From positions 2,921,612-2,985,611 of the forward strand of contig NZ_CP043538.1 of NCBI RefSeq assembly GCF_000364445.2: a stretch of 64,000 nt of DNA, given 5' to 3'. The DNA is from Methylobacterium mesophilicum SR1.6/6 (GTDB lineage Bacteria > Pseudomonadota > Alphaproteobacteria > Rhizobiales > Beijerinckiaceae). Positions 1 through 9,540 of the stretch are shown here, one piece after another; position 1 is the first letter of the stretch; every line of letters begins with the position of its first letter. Below the pieces are notes generated by a model. The model was given only the letters and a program-made list of their open reading frames with translations. It was not told where the DNA came from and ran no database searches. Made by a program: the position numbers and the translations under genes.

Positions 1-15
1 GAAGGTCCTGGGCCG

Positions 16-765
16 ATGAGCGGCGGGGACGCGGCGGCGCTCAAAGTCGATCACGTCGGCCACCGCTTCGGCAGCCGCGCCGCCCTCGACGACGTGTCGC
101 TCACTGTTGAGCGCGGGCGCTTCGCGGCGCTTCTCGGGCCGAACGGCGCGGGCAAGACAACGCTATTCTCGGTGATCACCCGCCTCTACAACAACCAGAC
201 CGGGCGGGTGTCGATCTTCGGGCACGCCCTGGACCGCGAACCCTCCCGCGCGCTCGCACGCCTCGGCGTGGTGTTCCAGGCCCGGACGCTCGACACCGAC
301 CTCACCGTCGAGCAGAATCTCCTGTATCACGCGAGCCTCCACGGCATCGCCCGCGGCGCCGGGAAGGCCCGCGTCGGCGTGCTGCTCGACCGGGTCGGCC
401 TCGCGGACCGGCGCCACGACAAGGTGCGGACGCTCTCCGGCGGCCAGTCGCGCCGGATCGAGATCGCCCGCTCGCTGATCCACCGGCCGGACCTTCTGCT
501 GCTCGACGAGCCGACCGTCGGTCTCGATCTGGAATCGCGGGCCGACATCGTGGCGATCGTGCGTGCGCTGGTGCGCGAGGAAGGCCTGTCGGTCCTGTGG
601 GCGACCCACATCTTCGAGGAGATCGCGCCCGAGGACGACGCGGTCGTGCTCCACCGCGGCCGGATCGTCGCCCGCGGCCGGGCAGGCGACATCGGCGCGC
701 CCGGAGAAGGCTTGGCGGAGGCGTTCCGCCGAATCGTGGCCGAGCCGGGGAGGGCGGCGGCATGA
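16..765 (+). CDS. lutE: ABC transporter ATP-binding protein, lanthanide uptake cluster (LutE-like)
   Basis: Cytoplasmic ATPase of an ABC transporter, 249 aa. Walker A GPNGAGKTT lies at residues 41-49, the LSGGQ signature near residue 143 and Walker B LLLLDEP near residue 165. It belongs to the ABC ATPases found beside PQQ-dependent alcohol dehydrogenase genes. Its stop overlaps the permease start (ATGA at 762-765), so the two should form one transporter. The order ATPase, permease, exported protein, TonB receptor matches lutE-F-G-H of Methylobacterium extorquens, a lanthanide uptake cluster. The lut name rests on this order and family, not on an alignment. The rest of the cluster would lie left of the window. 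Confidence 0.85.
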   Translation: MSGGDAAALKVDHVGHRFGSRAALDDVSLTVERGRFAALLGPNGAGKTTLFSVITRLYNNQTGRVSIFGHALDREPSRALARLGVVFQARTLDTDLTVEQNLLYHASLHGIARGAGKARVGVLLDRVGLADRRHDKVRTLSGGQSRRIEIARSLIHRPDLLLLDEPTVGLDLESRADIVAIVRALVREEGLSVLWATHIFEEIAPEDDAVVLHRGRIVARGRAGDIGAPGEGLAEAFRRIVAEPGRAAA

Positions 766-1619
766 GGGCCGGTTCAGTTCCGCACGGCCGCATCGGCCGC
801 CTCGATGCCGTCGGTTACCTGATATGCCTCGGCGGAATCGTACGCCGTGAACTGTTGCGCTTCTTCAATCAGAAGGAGCGGTTCTTCTCGGCCCTGGTCC
901 GGCCCCTGGTGTGGCTTTTCATCTTCGCGGCGGGCTTCCGCAACACGCTGGGCGTCTCCATCGAGCCGCCCTACCAGACCTACGTGCTGTACGAGGTCTA
1001 CGTGGTCCCCGGCCTCGCCGTGATGATCCAGCTGTTCAACGGCATGCAGTCGTCCCTGTCGATGGTCTACGACCGCGAGGTCGGCTCGATGAAGGTGCTG
1101 CTGACCTCGCCCTATCCGCGCTGGCTGCTGCTGCTCGCCAAGCTGATCGCTGGCGTCGCGGTCTCCGTCGTCCAAGCCTACGCCTTCCTGGCTGTGGCCT
1201 ATTTCTGGGAGACCGATATCCCCCCGCTGGGCTACCTGACGGCGCTTCCGGCCTTCCTGGCCACGGGGCTGATGCTGGGCGCGATCGGCCTGTTCCTCTC
1301 GTCGCTGGTGCGTCAGCTCGAGAATTTCGCCAGTGTGATGAACTTCGTGATCTTCCCGATGTTCTTCGCCTCCTCGGCGCTCTACCCGCTGTGGCGGATC
1401 CGGGAATCCTCCGAGACTTTGTACTGGATCTGCGAGCTCAACCCGTTCAGCCACGCGGTTCAGCTCGTCCGCTACGCCCTCTACGTCCAGTTCGAGCCGG
1501 TCGCCTGTGCCGTGGTGGTGGGCGTGACGCTCGCCTTCTTCGGCATGGCGGTGGTCGCCTACGATCCCGGCCGCGGCATCATGGCCCGCCGGGGCGGCCC
1601 GGCCGGCGAGACCACCTGA
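762..1619 (+). CDS. lutF: ABC-2 type transporter permease (LutF-like)
   Basis: Integral membrane permease of 285 aa with about six hydrophobic segments, partner of the preceding ATPase. The frame stays open further upstream, but the ATG at 762 overlaps the ATPase stop as ATGA, the usual arrangement for coupled subunits, so I chose it. The N-terminal part carries the ELLRFFNQKERFF stretch seen in permeases linked to PQQ alcohol dehydrogenase systems. Its presumed role is movement of a lanthanide or lanthanide-carrier complex across the inner membrane. The substrate is inferred from gene order only. Confidence 0.82.
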   Translation: MRAGSVPHGRIGRLDAVGYLICLGGIVRRELLRFFNQKERFFSALVRPLVWLFIFAAGFRNTLGVSIEPPYQTYVLYEVYVVPGLAVMIQLFNGMQSSLSMVYDREVGSMKVLLTSPYPRWLLLLAKLIAGVAVSVVQAYAFLAVAYFWETDIPPLGYLTALPAFLATGLMLGAIGLFLSSLVRQLENFASVMNFVIFPMFFASSALYPLWRIRESSETLYWICELNPFSHAVQLVRYALYVQFEPVACAVVVGVTLAFFGMAVVAYDPGRGIMARRGGPAGETT

Positions 1620-1632
1620 TGGAGTCCGTCCG

Positions 1633-2271
1633 ATGAACCGTTCCGCTCACTGCATCCTCGGCCTGGCGTTCGGGCTCACCGGCTTGGCCGGCCCGGCGCT
1701 GGCGCAGCCCCGGCAGGATCCGGACTGGCCCTGCGTCCAGCGCAAGGTCGCATCCTTGAGCCCGGGCCAGTTCTGGACGGGGCCTGACATCGCCGCCGCG
1801 GGTGACTGGGGCAGCGACAATGACGCCGCGGTTCTCGCACAAAAGATCGCGTCCCGGCGCACGGAGCTGACGCAGGTCGGCCCCATGCTCGACGACTTCG
1901 CCGGCAAGTTCGGAACGGACAAGGACGCCAAGGACAAGGCGCTGACCCGCGTCTACGCGGGCGTCTTCGAGGTGCTCAACGGCGAGCGCGACAAGGTGAT
2001 GTCCGGCATCGGCCGCTACGCGCAGGGACAGCGCCGGATGGCGGAGCGCATCCGCGACGAGGCCGACAAAATCAGTCAGGTGAAGGATGCACCCAGCGCC
2101 TCTGACGCCACCGAGCTGCCCAAGGATCAGTCCGAGCTTGAGACGAAGTTCGCCTGGGACCGGCGGATCTTCCAAGAGCGCAGCCAATCGCTGACCTATG
2201 TCTGCGAGGTGCCGCAACTGCTGGAGCAGCGACTCGGCGACATCGCACGGCTGATCCAGGCCCGCCTCTGA
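1633..2271 (+). CDS. lutG: Exported protein of the lut cluster (LutG-like)
   Basis: A 212-residue protein with an N-terminal signal peptide ending near AGPALAQ, so probably periplasmic. I do not recognise a domain in the mature part. It contains long charged helical stretches (around residues 60-150) and two isolated cysteines. It starts 13 bases after the permease stop and is clearly co-transcribed. Its place between the ABC permease and the TonB receptor corresponds to lutG of M. extorquens, an exported protein of unknown biochemical role. The stop codon sits inside the loop of an inverted repeat. Confidence 0.72.
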   Translation: MNRSAHCILGLAFGLTGLAGPALAQPRQDPDWPCVQRKVASLSPGQFWTGPDIAAAGDWGSDNDAAVLAQKIASRRTELTQVGPMLDDFAGKFGTDKDAKDKALTRVYAGVFEVLNGERDKVMSGIGRYAQGQRRMAERIRDEADKISQVKDAPSASDATELPKDQSELETKFAWDRRIFQERSQSLTYVCEVPQLLEQRLGDIARLIQARL

Positions 2272-2279
2272 GCGGGCCT
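2258..2279 (+). terminator. Inverted repeat at the end of lutG
   Basis: AGGCCCGC (2258-2265) pairs perfectly with GCGGGCCT (2272-2279) across a 6-base loop that contains part of the lutG stop codon. Only two T follow, so it is a weak intrinsic terminator or an attenuator before lutH. Confidence 0.45.
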
Positions 2280-2529
2280 TCGAAGGAGAGGCGCGACAAT
2301 TGCCGAATTTCCCCGGCTCGTTTGCCTAACTCTCCCTAAGTCTTTGAACGCGTTGGAAAAACTGTTGCCGTTTCGTCACGTCGCGCCTCGATGAGGCTCG
2401 CGATGCCCGAAATGCGGCGGAAACAGCGCGTACGTGGTTCACGAACAATTGTGTGCCATGTCGCCACCGGCCAAGAGTGATCACAAGCCCGTCATTAACG
2501 GGCATGGGTCTCACGGTACGGGGGCAGGA

Positions 2530-5100
2530 ATGTCACTTCGCGCGTTGCGGAGCACTTTGGTCGCGTCTTCATCGATCCTCGCCGGGACCGTCCTGCCGGG
2601 CGCCGCGCAGGCCCAACAATCGGTGACGCTGGGCGAGATCAGCGTGGTCTCGACGACGCCGGTGGGTTCAGGCGGCGGAAACTCGAGCCAAGCTCAGACC
2701 TTCAACGGTCCCGGCCCTGTTCCGCCGATCGGCTCGGTCGGCCCGACCGGGATAACCCGCCTGCGCGGCAGCGAGCAGCCCCTCTACAAGATCCCCAGCA
2801 CGGTCGAATCCGTCACGGCGAGCGACCTCACCATCGATCAGGCGAGCAACAACCTCGTCACGACGCTGGCGCGGCGCACGCCCGGCATCAACATCTCGGA
2901 CTCGCAGGGCAACAACAACCGGGTCGACGTGACCTACCGCGGCTTCACCGCCTCGCCGGTGCAGGGCGTGCCGCAGGGCCTGGCCGTCTATCAGAACGGC
3001 GTGCGCATCAACGAGGCCTTCGGCGACATCGTCAACTTCGACCTGATCCCGCCGCAGGCGATCCAGCGGATCGACGTGGTCACCGGCAATCCGGTCTTCG
3101 GCCTCAACGCGCTCGGCGGCGCGGTCAACATCCAGATGAAGAACGGCTTCACCTGGCAGGGCACCGAGATCGCCGCCTGGGGCGGCTCGGACGCGCGCAC
3201 CGCCGGCTACCTCGAATACGGCAAGGTCTCCGGCCCCTGGAGCGTGTACTTCACGGGCGACGGGCTGAACGACCGCGGCTGGCGATACGAGAGCCCGAGC
3301 ACGATCGGACGCCTCTACGGCGACATCGGCTACCGTTCACAGGATTCGGAGTTCCACCTGATCGGGCTCGCCGCCCGCAGCTTCTACGGCGCAGCCGCCG
3401 CCACCCCGGTGGACTTCACCCATCGCGATCCGCGGGCGATCTTCACCTTCCCGCAAACCACCACCACCGAAGTGGGCACGCTGCAGCTCACCGGCCGGGT
3501 GGACATCTCGCCGACCTGGGATCTCGCGGGCAACGCCTATTTCCGCCGCTTCAGCCAGACCTATGTCGACGGCAACGACGGCAACTTCGAGAATTGCAGC
3601 ACGCAGTCGAGTTTCCGCGGCAATCTCTGCTTCGAGGATGACGGATTCACCCGCGCTCCGGGCCAGTCGCAGCTCGCCTTCCGCAACCAGTTCCTGATCC
3701 TCGGCCAGCAGAACCAGCGCGTCCCGTTCCGCGCCGGTATCCCGTACGGCACACTGGATACGACGCGGACCGAGGCGACAGGCTTCGGCGGCTCGCTGCA
3801 GGCCTCGAACCGCGACCGCGTGTTCGGCTTGCCCAACACCTTCGTGGTCGGCGGTAGCATCGACACGGCGAACTACTCGTTCAAATCGTCCAGCACCCTC
3901 GGCGTGATCAACCCCGACCTGTCGATCACCACCAATCCGAACAATTTCTACTACGGGAACATTCCCGGTCTCGGCACCCCGCAATTGCGAACCGCCGGAG
4001 CACTGGGTATCGCGCCGAGCTCGGTCAACGGCTCCAACCTCTATATGGGCCTCTACACCCTCGACACGCTGGACGTGACCGACCGGCTGTCGCTGACGGC
4101 CGGCGCGCGACTGAATTTCGCGCGCATCGAGAGCGCGGATCTCACCGGCTTCTCGCCGGACGTGACCGGCACGCACTACTACAACAAGATCAACCCGGTG
4201 GCGGGCCTGACCTATCGCTTCTTCGACGCGCTGAACCTTTACGGCAGCTACTCGGAGTCGAACCGGGCGCCGACCCCGCTGGAGCTGGCCTGCGCCAATC
4301 CGGACCGTCCGTGCCTGCTGCCGAACTCCCTTGTGGCCGACCCGCCGCTGAAGCAGGTGACCGGGCGGACCTACGAGGTCGGCTTCCGCGGCCAACTGCC
4401 GAACACCTATGACGGCGGCATCATCACCTACAAGATCGGCGCCTTCCGCACCGATCTCGCCAACGACATCCTGTCGCTCGCCACCCCCGGCAACACCGCC
4501 CGCGCCTACTTCGTGAACGTGCCGTCGACGCAACGGCAGGGCATCGAGGTCGGCGGCGAGTACGCGGCCGATTATCTGCGGGTCTATGCCAACTACGCGC
4601 TGGTCGATGCGACCTTCCAGTTCAACGGAACCTTGTCGTCGCCCAACAACCCGCTCGCCGATGACGGCGCGATCCAGGTCCGCAAGGGCAACATCGTGCC
4701 TCTGGTGCCGGCGCACCAGATCAAGGCCGGCTTCGACTACTTCATCACCCCCGCTTGGCAGCTCGGCCTCTATCTCCAGGCCTTCTCATCGTCCTACTTC
4801 CGCGGCGACGAGTCGAACCTGAACCGCAAACTGCCAGCTTACTACACGCTGAACCTGCAGACGAAGTATCAGGTCACGAAGAACCTCGAGATCTTCGGTC
4901 TCATCACGAACTTGACCAATAATCGCTACGCGACATTCGGCACCTTCGCCGAACCGGGTCCGGTCGCCGGCAACTTGCGGATCAGCGACCCGCGGACCAC
5001 GACCCTGGCGCAGCCCTTCTCGATCTACGCCGGCGTCCGCTACGCTTTCGGCGCCGATCCGGTGCCGATGGCGCCGGAACCGATCATCCGGAAGTACTGA
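2530..5100 (+). CDS. lutH: TonB-dependent outer-membrane receptor (LutH-like)
   Basis: Outer-membrane barrel receptor with a plug domain (about residues 60-200, including the RIDVVTGNPVFGLNALGGAVN stretch near its end) followed by a long beta-barrel ending in an aromatic-rich C-terminus. The start at 2530 gives a clean signal peptide (MSLRALRSTLVASSSILAG... cleaved after AQA) and has GGGGCAGG just upstream. The frame stays open to 2434, which would add 32 residues with no signal character. Mature size fits TonB receptors. As the last gene of the lut-like run it is expected to take up lanthanide, possibly as a chelate, across the outer membrane using TonB energy. Confidence 0.85.
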   Translation: MSLRALRSTLVASSSILAGTVLPGAAQAQQSVTLGEISVVSTTPVGSGGGNSSQAQTFNGPGPVPPIGSVGPTGITRLRGSEQPLYKIPSTVESVTASDLTIDQASNNLVTTLARRTPGINISDSQGNNNRVDVTYRGFTASPVQGVPQGLAVYQNGVRINEAFGDIVNFDLIPPQAIQRIDVVTGNPVFGLNALGGAVNIQMKNGFTWQGTEIAAWGGSDARTAGYLEYGKVSGPWSVYFTGDGLNDRGWRYESPSTIGRLYGDIGYRSQDSEFHLIGLAARSFYGAAAATPVDFTHRDPRAIFTFPQTTTTEVGTLQLTGRVDISPTWDLAGNAYFRRFSQTYVDGNDGNFENCSTQSSFRGNLCFEDDGFTRAPGQSQLAFRNQFLILGQQNQRVPFRAGIPYGTLDTTRTEATGFGGSLQASNRDRVFGLPNTFVVGGSIDTANYSFKSSSTLGVINPDLSITTNPNNFYYGNIPGLGTPQLRTAGALGIAPSSVNGSNLYMGLYTLDTLDVTDRLSLTAGARLNFARIESADLTGFSPDVTGTHYYNKINPVAGLTYRFFDALNLYGSYSESNRAPTPLELACANPDRPCLLPNSLVADPPLKQVTGRTYEVGFRGQLPNTYDGGIITYKIGAFRTDLANDILSLATPGNTARAYFVNVPSTQRQGIEVGGEYAADYLRVYANYALVDATFQFNGTLSSPNNPLADDGAIQVRKGNIVPLVPAHQIKAGFDYFITPAWQLGLYLQAFSSSYFRGDESNLNRKLPAYYTLNLQTKYQVTKNLEIFGLITNLTNNRYATFGTFAEPGPVAGNLRISDPRTTTLAQPFSIYAGVRYAFGADPVPMAPEPIIRKY

Positions 5101-5120
5101 TCCAGGCAGGCTCGAAATGC

Positions 5121-5158
5121 GGGCGCCCCCCGCGGTCTTCGGACCGTGGCGGGCGCCC
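5121..5158 (+). terminator. Hairpin after lutH
   Basis: GGGCGCC (5121-5127) pairs with GGGCGCC inside 5151-5158, and CGCGGTC (5131-5137) with GACCGTG (5142-5148), closed by a TTCG tetraloop. There is no strong T tract, but it lies 20 bases after the lutH stop and is a likely transcription end. Confidence 0.6.
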
Positions 5159-5310
5159 GTCGCGTTTGCAGGCCGCGGCGGTGCGGCCTCCTGTCTCGGG
5201 AACGGCACCGAGCGCCCGGCGTCTCCACCGTAGTCGCTCTGCTTCGAGCCGCGCGATCCGGCTCACCGAGATGCCGACCGCGCGACCGGACCCCCTGGAG
5301 ATATCCCTCG

Positions 5311-5664
5311 ATGATGTTCCGATTCGCCATCGCAGCCCTGGCCCTCGCCGCAGCGACGCCAGCACTGGCGACCCCGTGCTCAGACGAGGTGGACACGCTG
5401 CAGCGGCGTCTCGATAGCGCCGGTGCAGCCTCGGTCACGGGCTCGACCCCCGCCAACGGTCCGACCTCGTCAAACTCCCCGAAGGCGCTCGACAAGCCGC
5501 CGACGCTCACCAAGTCGGACGCCGACGTGAAGCCGACGGCCTCGGGTGTCGAAGAGGCGAAGAAGCTGGTCGCTCAAGCCCGTCAGCAGGACAAGTCCGG
5601 TGACGCTCAGGGCTGCCGGGACACGATCATGAAGGCCAAGGAGAAGGCCGGCGCGCTGCCGTAG
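5311..5664 (+). CDS. Small exported protein of unknown function
   Basis: A 117-residue protein. A signal peptide MMFRFAIAALALAAATPALA is followed by a mature part with two cysteines (one near the N-terminus, one in GDAQGCRD). This part has a Ser/Thr/Pro-rich middle and a lysine-rich C-terminal helix. I chose the ATG at 5311 because GGAG lies 12 bases upstream and a signal peptide follows at once. The frame is open further upstream without a plausible start. No function is assigned. It is followed by a strong hairpin shared with the converging sugar transferase gene. Confidence 0.72.
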   Translation: MMFRFAIAALALAAATPALATPCSDEVDTLQRRLDSAGAASVTGSTPANGPTSSNSPKALDKPPTLTKSDADVKPTASGVEEAKKLVAQARQQDKSGDAQGCRDTIMKAKEKAGALP

Positions 5665-5678
5665 ATCGCCGTCATCCA

Positions 5679-5701
5679 GCGGCCGGCCATGGGCCGGCCG
5701 C
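5679..5701. terminator. Bidirectional terminator hairpin between converging genes
   Basis: A perfect 10-bp inverted repeat (GCGGCCGGCC at 5679-5688, GGCCGGCCGC at 5692-5701) with a 3-base loop, placed between two genes that run toward each other. Confidence 0.65.
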
Positions 5702-5715
5702 GCTTTGAAGGATGC

Positions 5716-7236
5716 TCAGTACGCGTTTTCAGTCTTCAGCAGTGCGAAGGGCGTGGTCAGCAAGATCTGCAGGTCGAGAAGCACCGACCAGTTCTCGATG
5801 TAATAGAGATCGTGCTCGACGCGCCGCTGCAGCTTTTCGGATGTGTCGGTCTCCCCGCGCCAGCCATTCACCTGCGCCCAGCCGGTGATGCCGGGCTTGA
5901 CCTTGTGGCGGGCGAAGTATCCGTCCACCACCTGATCGTACAGCGTGTTGGCGGCTTTCGCCTGGAGCGCATGGGGACGCGGGCCGACCAGCGAGAGGTC
6001 TCCCTTCAGGACGTTCAACAATTGCGGCAGCTCGTCGAGCGAGGTCTTGCGAATGAAGCGGCCTACCGGCGTGACGCGCGGATCGCCGCGTGTGACCATC
6101 TTCGCCGCACCGGCGTCGCACTGATCGACGTACATCGAGCGGAACTTGTAGACCTCGATCAGCTCGTTGTTGAAGCCGTGGCGCTTCTGCCGGAACAGGA
6201 TCGGCCCTCGCGAGGTGAACCGCACCGCCAGGGCGATGGCCAGCATCACCGGCGACAGGGCGACCAGCATCACCAGCCCGACGCAGCGGTCGAAGAGCGC
6301 CTTCACCACGACGTCCCAGTCGGCGATCGGCTTGTCGAACACGTCGAGGACCGGCACCGAACCGAGATACGAGTAGCTGCGCGGCCGCAGCCGGAGCTTG
6401 GCAGCATGGGCCGACAGGCGGATGTCGATCGGCAGCACCCAGAGCTTGGCGAGCATCTGGAGGATGCGTCCCTCGGCGGTGATCGGGATGGTGAAGACGA
6501 TCAGGTCGAGGCGCGCATGCCGGGCATAGGCCACGAGGTCGTCGACGTTGCCGAGCTTGGGATGGCCGGCCACGACGTCCGACGACCGGTCGGTGTTGCG
6601 GTCATCGAACACGCCGACGATGCGGATGCCGCTCTCGCTCTGCGTCTCCAGCGCCGCGATGAGGTCTTCCGCCGGCTTCCCGCCGCCGACGATCGCCGTG
6701 CGCCGGTCGAAACGGCCGGCGCGGGTCTGCGCGTCGATGATCCGGTAGAGCACAAAGCGTCCCGCCATGAGCGCTGCGAGACCCGTGGCGAAGAACACGC
6801 CGAGCCAGAGGCGTGAGTAATGATCGGCGACCTTGGCGAGGACCAGGCCTGTGGCGATCATCAGGAAGGTCATCGACCATGCGGCGATCAGCCGGATCGC
6901 GGTCTTGAAGAAGGCACGGAAGGCACCGATCCGGTATCCCCCGGAGACCTGGATCAGTGCGATCGTCGTGAGCGTGATGACTCCGATCGCGCCGACATAG
7001 GTGAGGCCGAACGGAACCCGATCGTGCAGCATCAGCAGGTGAAGGAGCGATCCGAGACCGAAGATCAAGACGCCCTCAAGCGCCCGGACCAAGCCGGCCA
7101 CCACCACCGGGGAGATCGCACCCGGCCGCGCGACCGTGGTTTCTGCAAGGGGCACCGGCTCCGGACGGACAGCAACCGGCTGGCCTTCGGAGGGCCCGGT
7201 CGCTTCCAGGAGATCGCGGATATCGAACGCGCTCAT
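5716..7236 (-). CDS. Undecaprenyl-phosphate sugar phosphotransferase (exopolysaccharide initiation)
   Basis: Polyprenyl glycosylphosphotransferase of 506 aa. It starts exopolysaccharide repeat units by moving a sugar-1-phosphate from a UDP-sugar onto undecaprenyl phosphate. Four N-terminal membrane segments are followed by a nucleotide-binding-like region with [10 protein letters not shown], then a fifth segment. The C-terminal bacterial sugar transferase domain carries the conserved KFRSM, DELPQL and VGPRPH motifs. The ATG at 7236 is preceded by GGGAGGGG. An upstream start at 7287 would add 17 Arg-rich residues and is less likely. Nearby deacetylase, GT4, Wzz and Wza-like genes support an exopolysaccharide locus. 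Confidence 0.9.
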   Translation of the reverse strand: MSAFDIRDLLEATGPSEGQPVAVRPEPVPLAETTVARPGAISPVVVAGLVRALEGVLIFGLGSLLHLLMLHDRVPFGLTYVGAIGVITLTTIALIQVSGGYRIGAFRAFFKTAIRLIAAWSMTFLMIATGLVLAKVADHYSRLWLGVFFATGLAALMAGRFVLYRIIDAQTRAGRFDRRTAIVGGGKPAEDLIAALETQSESGIRIVGVFDDRNTDRSSDVVAGHPKLGNVDDLVAYARHARLDLIVFTIPITAEGRILQMLAKLWVLPIDIRLSAHAAKLRLRPRSYSYLGSVPVLDVFDKPIADWDVVVKALFDRCVGLVMLVALSPVMLAIALAVRFTSRGPILFRQKRHGFNNELIEVYKFRSMYVDQCDAGAAKMVTRGDPRVTPVGRFIRKTSLDELPQLLNVLKGDLSLVGPRPHALQAKAANTLYDQVVDGYFARHKVKPGITGWAQVNGWRGETDTSEKLQRRVEHDLYYIENWSVLLDLQILLTTPFALLKTENAY

Positions 7237-7378
7237 CGGTCGGCCCCTCCCGCGGCACCTAGCGGCTGAACGACCGCAGAGTGGCACGCGGCATTGTCGG
7301 AAGACTTAAGGACACGCCGGCCGCGGCGATCTGCGCCGCCGCGTCGGGTGCTTACCCTTCACATTCCCGTGGCGGCGC

Positions 7379-8578
7379 TCACGCCGTCCTGGAACCGGCG
7401 ACGCCGGGCGCCTCGACGGCGCGCGGCAGTTCGCGAGCCTGGAAGGCGGCCGTGTAGCCGGCGATGACCTCGCTCCCCATGCGGTCCAGGGAAAAGCGCT
7501 GGCGGATGGATTCGCTGAGTGCGCGCACCCGGGCGGCGAGCACCTCTGGCGCATCGTCCAGGATCCGCCGGATCCCGGAGGCCAGCGCCTCGGGCTCCCG
7601 GGCCGGGACGAGGTCGCCCGCGGCCGGACCGAAGATCTCGGGAATGCCACCGACGCGCGTTGCAACCAGAGGCTGGGCGGCGGCCGCCGCCTCCAGAACC
7701 ACGTAGGGCAACGACTCCGCCAAAGAGGGGACCACGAGGATCCGGCCACGGGCCAGAACCGACCGGATCGCCTGCGGCGGCTCGAAGGCCACCGCATCGG
7801 CGAGCCCGAGCCGCTCGACGGTCTGGCGCAGGATCTCGGCGTCCGGCCCCGATCCGACCATCAGGAGCCGCAGCGCCCGGCCCTCGGCGCGAAGCTGGAC
7901 CAGGGCTTCGAGCAGGTAGGGCAGGCCTTTCGCCTCCCGCAACTCGCCGACGTAGAGGAGGTCGAACGGGTCCTCGCTCCGCTGCACCGGGGCGAATTCC
8001 GCCTCCGCGATGCCGTTGTGGACGATCCGCGTCACCCGCTCGGGTCCGCCCACGAAGGACCGATGCCGGCCAGCGACATACTCACTCTCGAACAGGAAGG
8101 CGTTGGTCCGGCGGGCGAGCACGGCTTCCGCGCCCATGTAGAGGCGGTGGAGCGGGCTGCCGGGACGATAGTTGTAGCTGCCACCGTGCGGCGTGTAGGC
8201 CCGGATAGCCGGTCCGGCCGCCGCGAGACGCGCGTAGACCCCACCCTTTGCCCCGTGCCCATGAAGGACATCGGCACCCACCATGGCGGCCCGCCGGCTC
8301 ACGGTGCGCAGACATGACCAGTCCGACACATGCGGATTGCGTTTCATCGGAACGCGAATGAGGCCGAGTTCGAGGCCGGGCAACAGTTCCGCGAGGGCTC
8401 GCTCCCCGCGCTCGCCGCCGGTCGTGGAATCGCAGACAATGCCGACCGCATGTCCGGCCGCGGCCTGAAGGCGCGCCAGATCCATTACGTGGCGGAACAG
8501 GCCGCCGACCGGAGCGCGAAAGACGTGCAGGATCCTGTAACGCTGAACGCTTCGTGTGTCGTTCGTCTTGGCGATCAC
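7379..8578 (-). CDS. Glycosyltransferase family 4 protein
   Basis: A 399-residue GT-B fold glycosyltransferase. The N-terminal half has the glycine-rich loop APVGGLFRHV expected for the acceptor domain. The C-terminal half has the GEL..AKGL region and the E-x7-E motif (ESLPYVVLE) of retaining GT4 enzymes. It probably adds a sugar to the lipid-linked repeat unit begun by the neighbouring sugar phosphotransferase, which lies just downstream on the same strand. Donor and acceptor cannot be read from the sequence. Confidence 0.88.
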   Translation of the reverse strand: MIAKTNDTRSVQRYRILHVFRAPVGGLFRHVMDLARLQAAAGHAVGIVCDSTTGGERGERALAELLPGLELGLIRVPMKRNPHVSDWSCLRTVSRRAAMVGADVLHGHGAKGGVYARLAAAGPAIRAYTPHGGSYNYRPGSPLHRLYMGAEAVLARRTNAFLFESEYVAGRHRSFVGGPERVTRIVHNGIAEAEFAPVQRSEDPFDLLYVGELREAKGLPYLLEALVQLRAEGRALRLLMVGSGPDAEILRQTVERLGLADAVAFEPPQAIRSVLARGRILVVPSLAESLPYVVLEAAAAAQPLVATRVGGIPEIFGPAAGDLVPAREPEALASGIRRILDDAPEVLAARVRALSESIRQRFSLDRMGSEVIAGYTAAFQARELPRAVEAPGVAGSRTA

Positions 8579-8708
8579 GGTATCGCTCCGGGAAGATCAG
8601 TCCCGGAAGTTCTGATGCACCAGTGGTCGCAACGAATTTAAAGACAGCCGGACGGATCGGGCCTTTTGGTCAAGAGGGTAACCGGAATTCTACTGGCGCG
8701 GATTCGAC

Positions 8709-9398
8709 CTACGCCGTCGTCAATCCGTTAAGGCTAGCCCAGATGGTGCCGTAGTGGCAGGCGGTGGCTACCAGGACGAAGCCGTGCCAGATCGCATTCT
8801 GGAACGGCAGCGTCCGCCAGATGTGGAACACCACCCCGATCGAGTACAGCGCGCCGCCGATGGCCAGCAGCCAGAGGGCCGTGGGCTGAAGTGTCGCGAT
8901 GACCGACTCGTAGGCGAAGAGCCCGCTCCAGCCGAGCATCAGATACAGCACGATGGAGAGACGGTCGAAGCGTCCCGGGAGGAACAGCTTCACGGCGATG
9001 CCGATGAGGGCCACCACCCAGATCACCGTGAGGAGGCCGTAGGCCCGGCCGCCGGAGCCGACGAGGGCGACGAGCGGCGTGTAGGTCCCGGCGATCATCA
9101 GGTAGATCAGCGCGTGGTCGGCTCGCCGCAGCAGCCATTTCCGCGGGCTGACCGGGTGCATGTTGTAAAGGGCTGAGACGCCGAGCATCAGGACCAGCGC
9201 GGTGGCGTAGACTACGACCGCCGCCCGCTCGCCGAAGCCGAGATGGGCCGTGACCGCCGTCACCACGAGCGCCAGCGCGCCGACGAACCCCAGCACGACG
9301 CCGAGGCCGTGGACCACGCCGTCAGCCATGATCTCCCGCGGCGTGTAGTGCCAGGACAGGGAGAGAGGACGACCATCCTCCGCGAGAGACATCTTCAA
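8709..9398 (-). CDS. Hemolysin III family membrane protein
   Basis: A 229-residue protein with seven predicted membrane segments and the PAQR/hemolysin III signatures: SALYNMHP early, DHALIYLMIAGTYTP in the middle and FHIWRTLPFQNAIWHGFVL near the end, with the family histidines. The physiological role in bacteria is not settled. A link to membrane fluidity or metal-dependent hydrolysis is known only for relatives. No tie to the flanking sugar genes is evident. Confidence 0.88.
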   Translation of the reverse strand: MKMSLAEDGRPLSLSWHYTPREIMADGVVHGLGVVLGFVGALALVVTAVTAHLGFGERAAVVVYATALVLMLGVSALYNMHPVSPRKWLLRRADHALIYLMIAGTYTPLVALVGSGGRAYGLLTVIWVVALIGIAVKLFLPGRFDRLSIVLYLMLGWSGLFAYESVIATLQPTALWLLAIGGALYSIGVVFHIWRTLPFQNAIWHGFVLVATACHYGTIWASLNGLTTA

Positions 9399-9540
9399 GC
9401 CTCCTGCAACGCGTGCAGCTTAAAGCTTGGGAAGTCTTTATCGTTCCCTGTGAAGAATGCTGAGCGGAGTTATCCCAAAGTTTCTGACGGCTTGGTATAG
9501 CTCCCGTGCGCTGCCGCAACCTTGGTGCGGCGCCGAAAAG

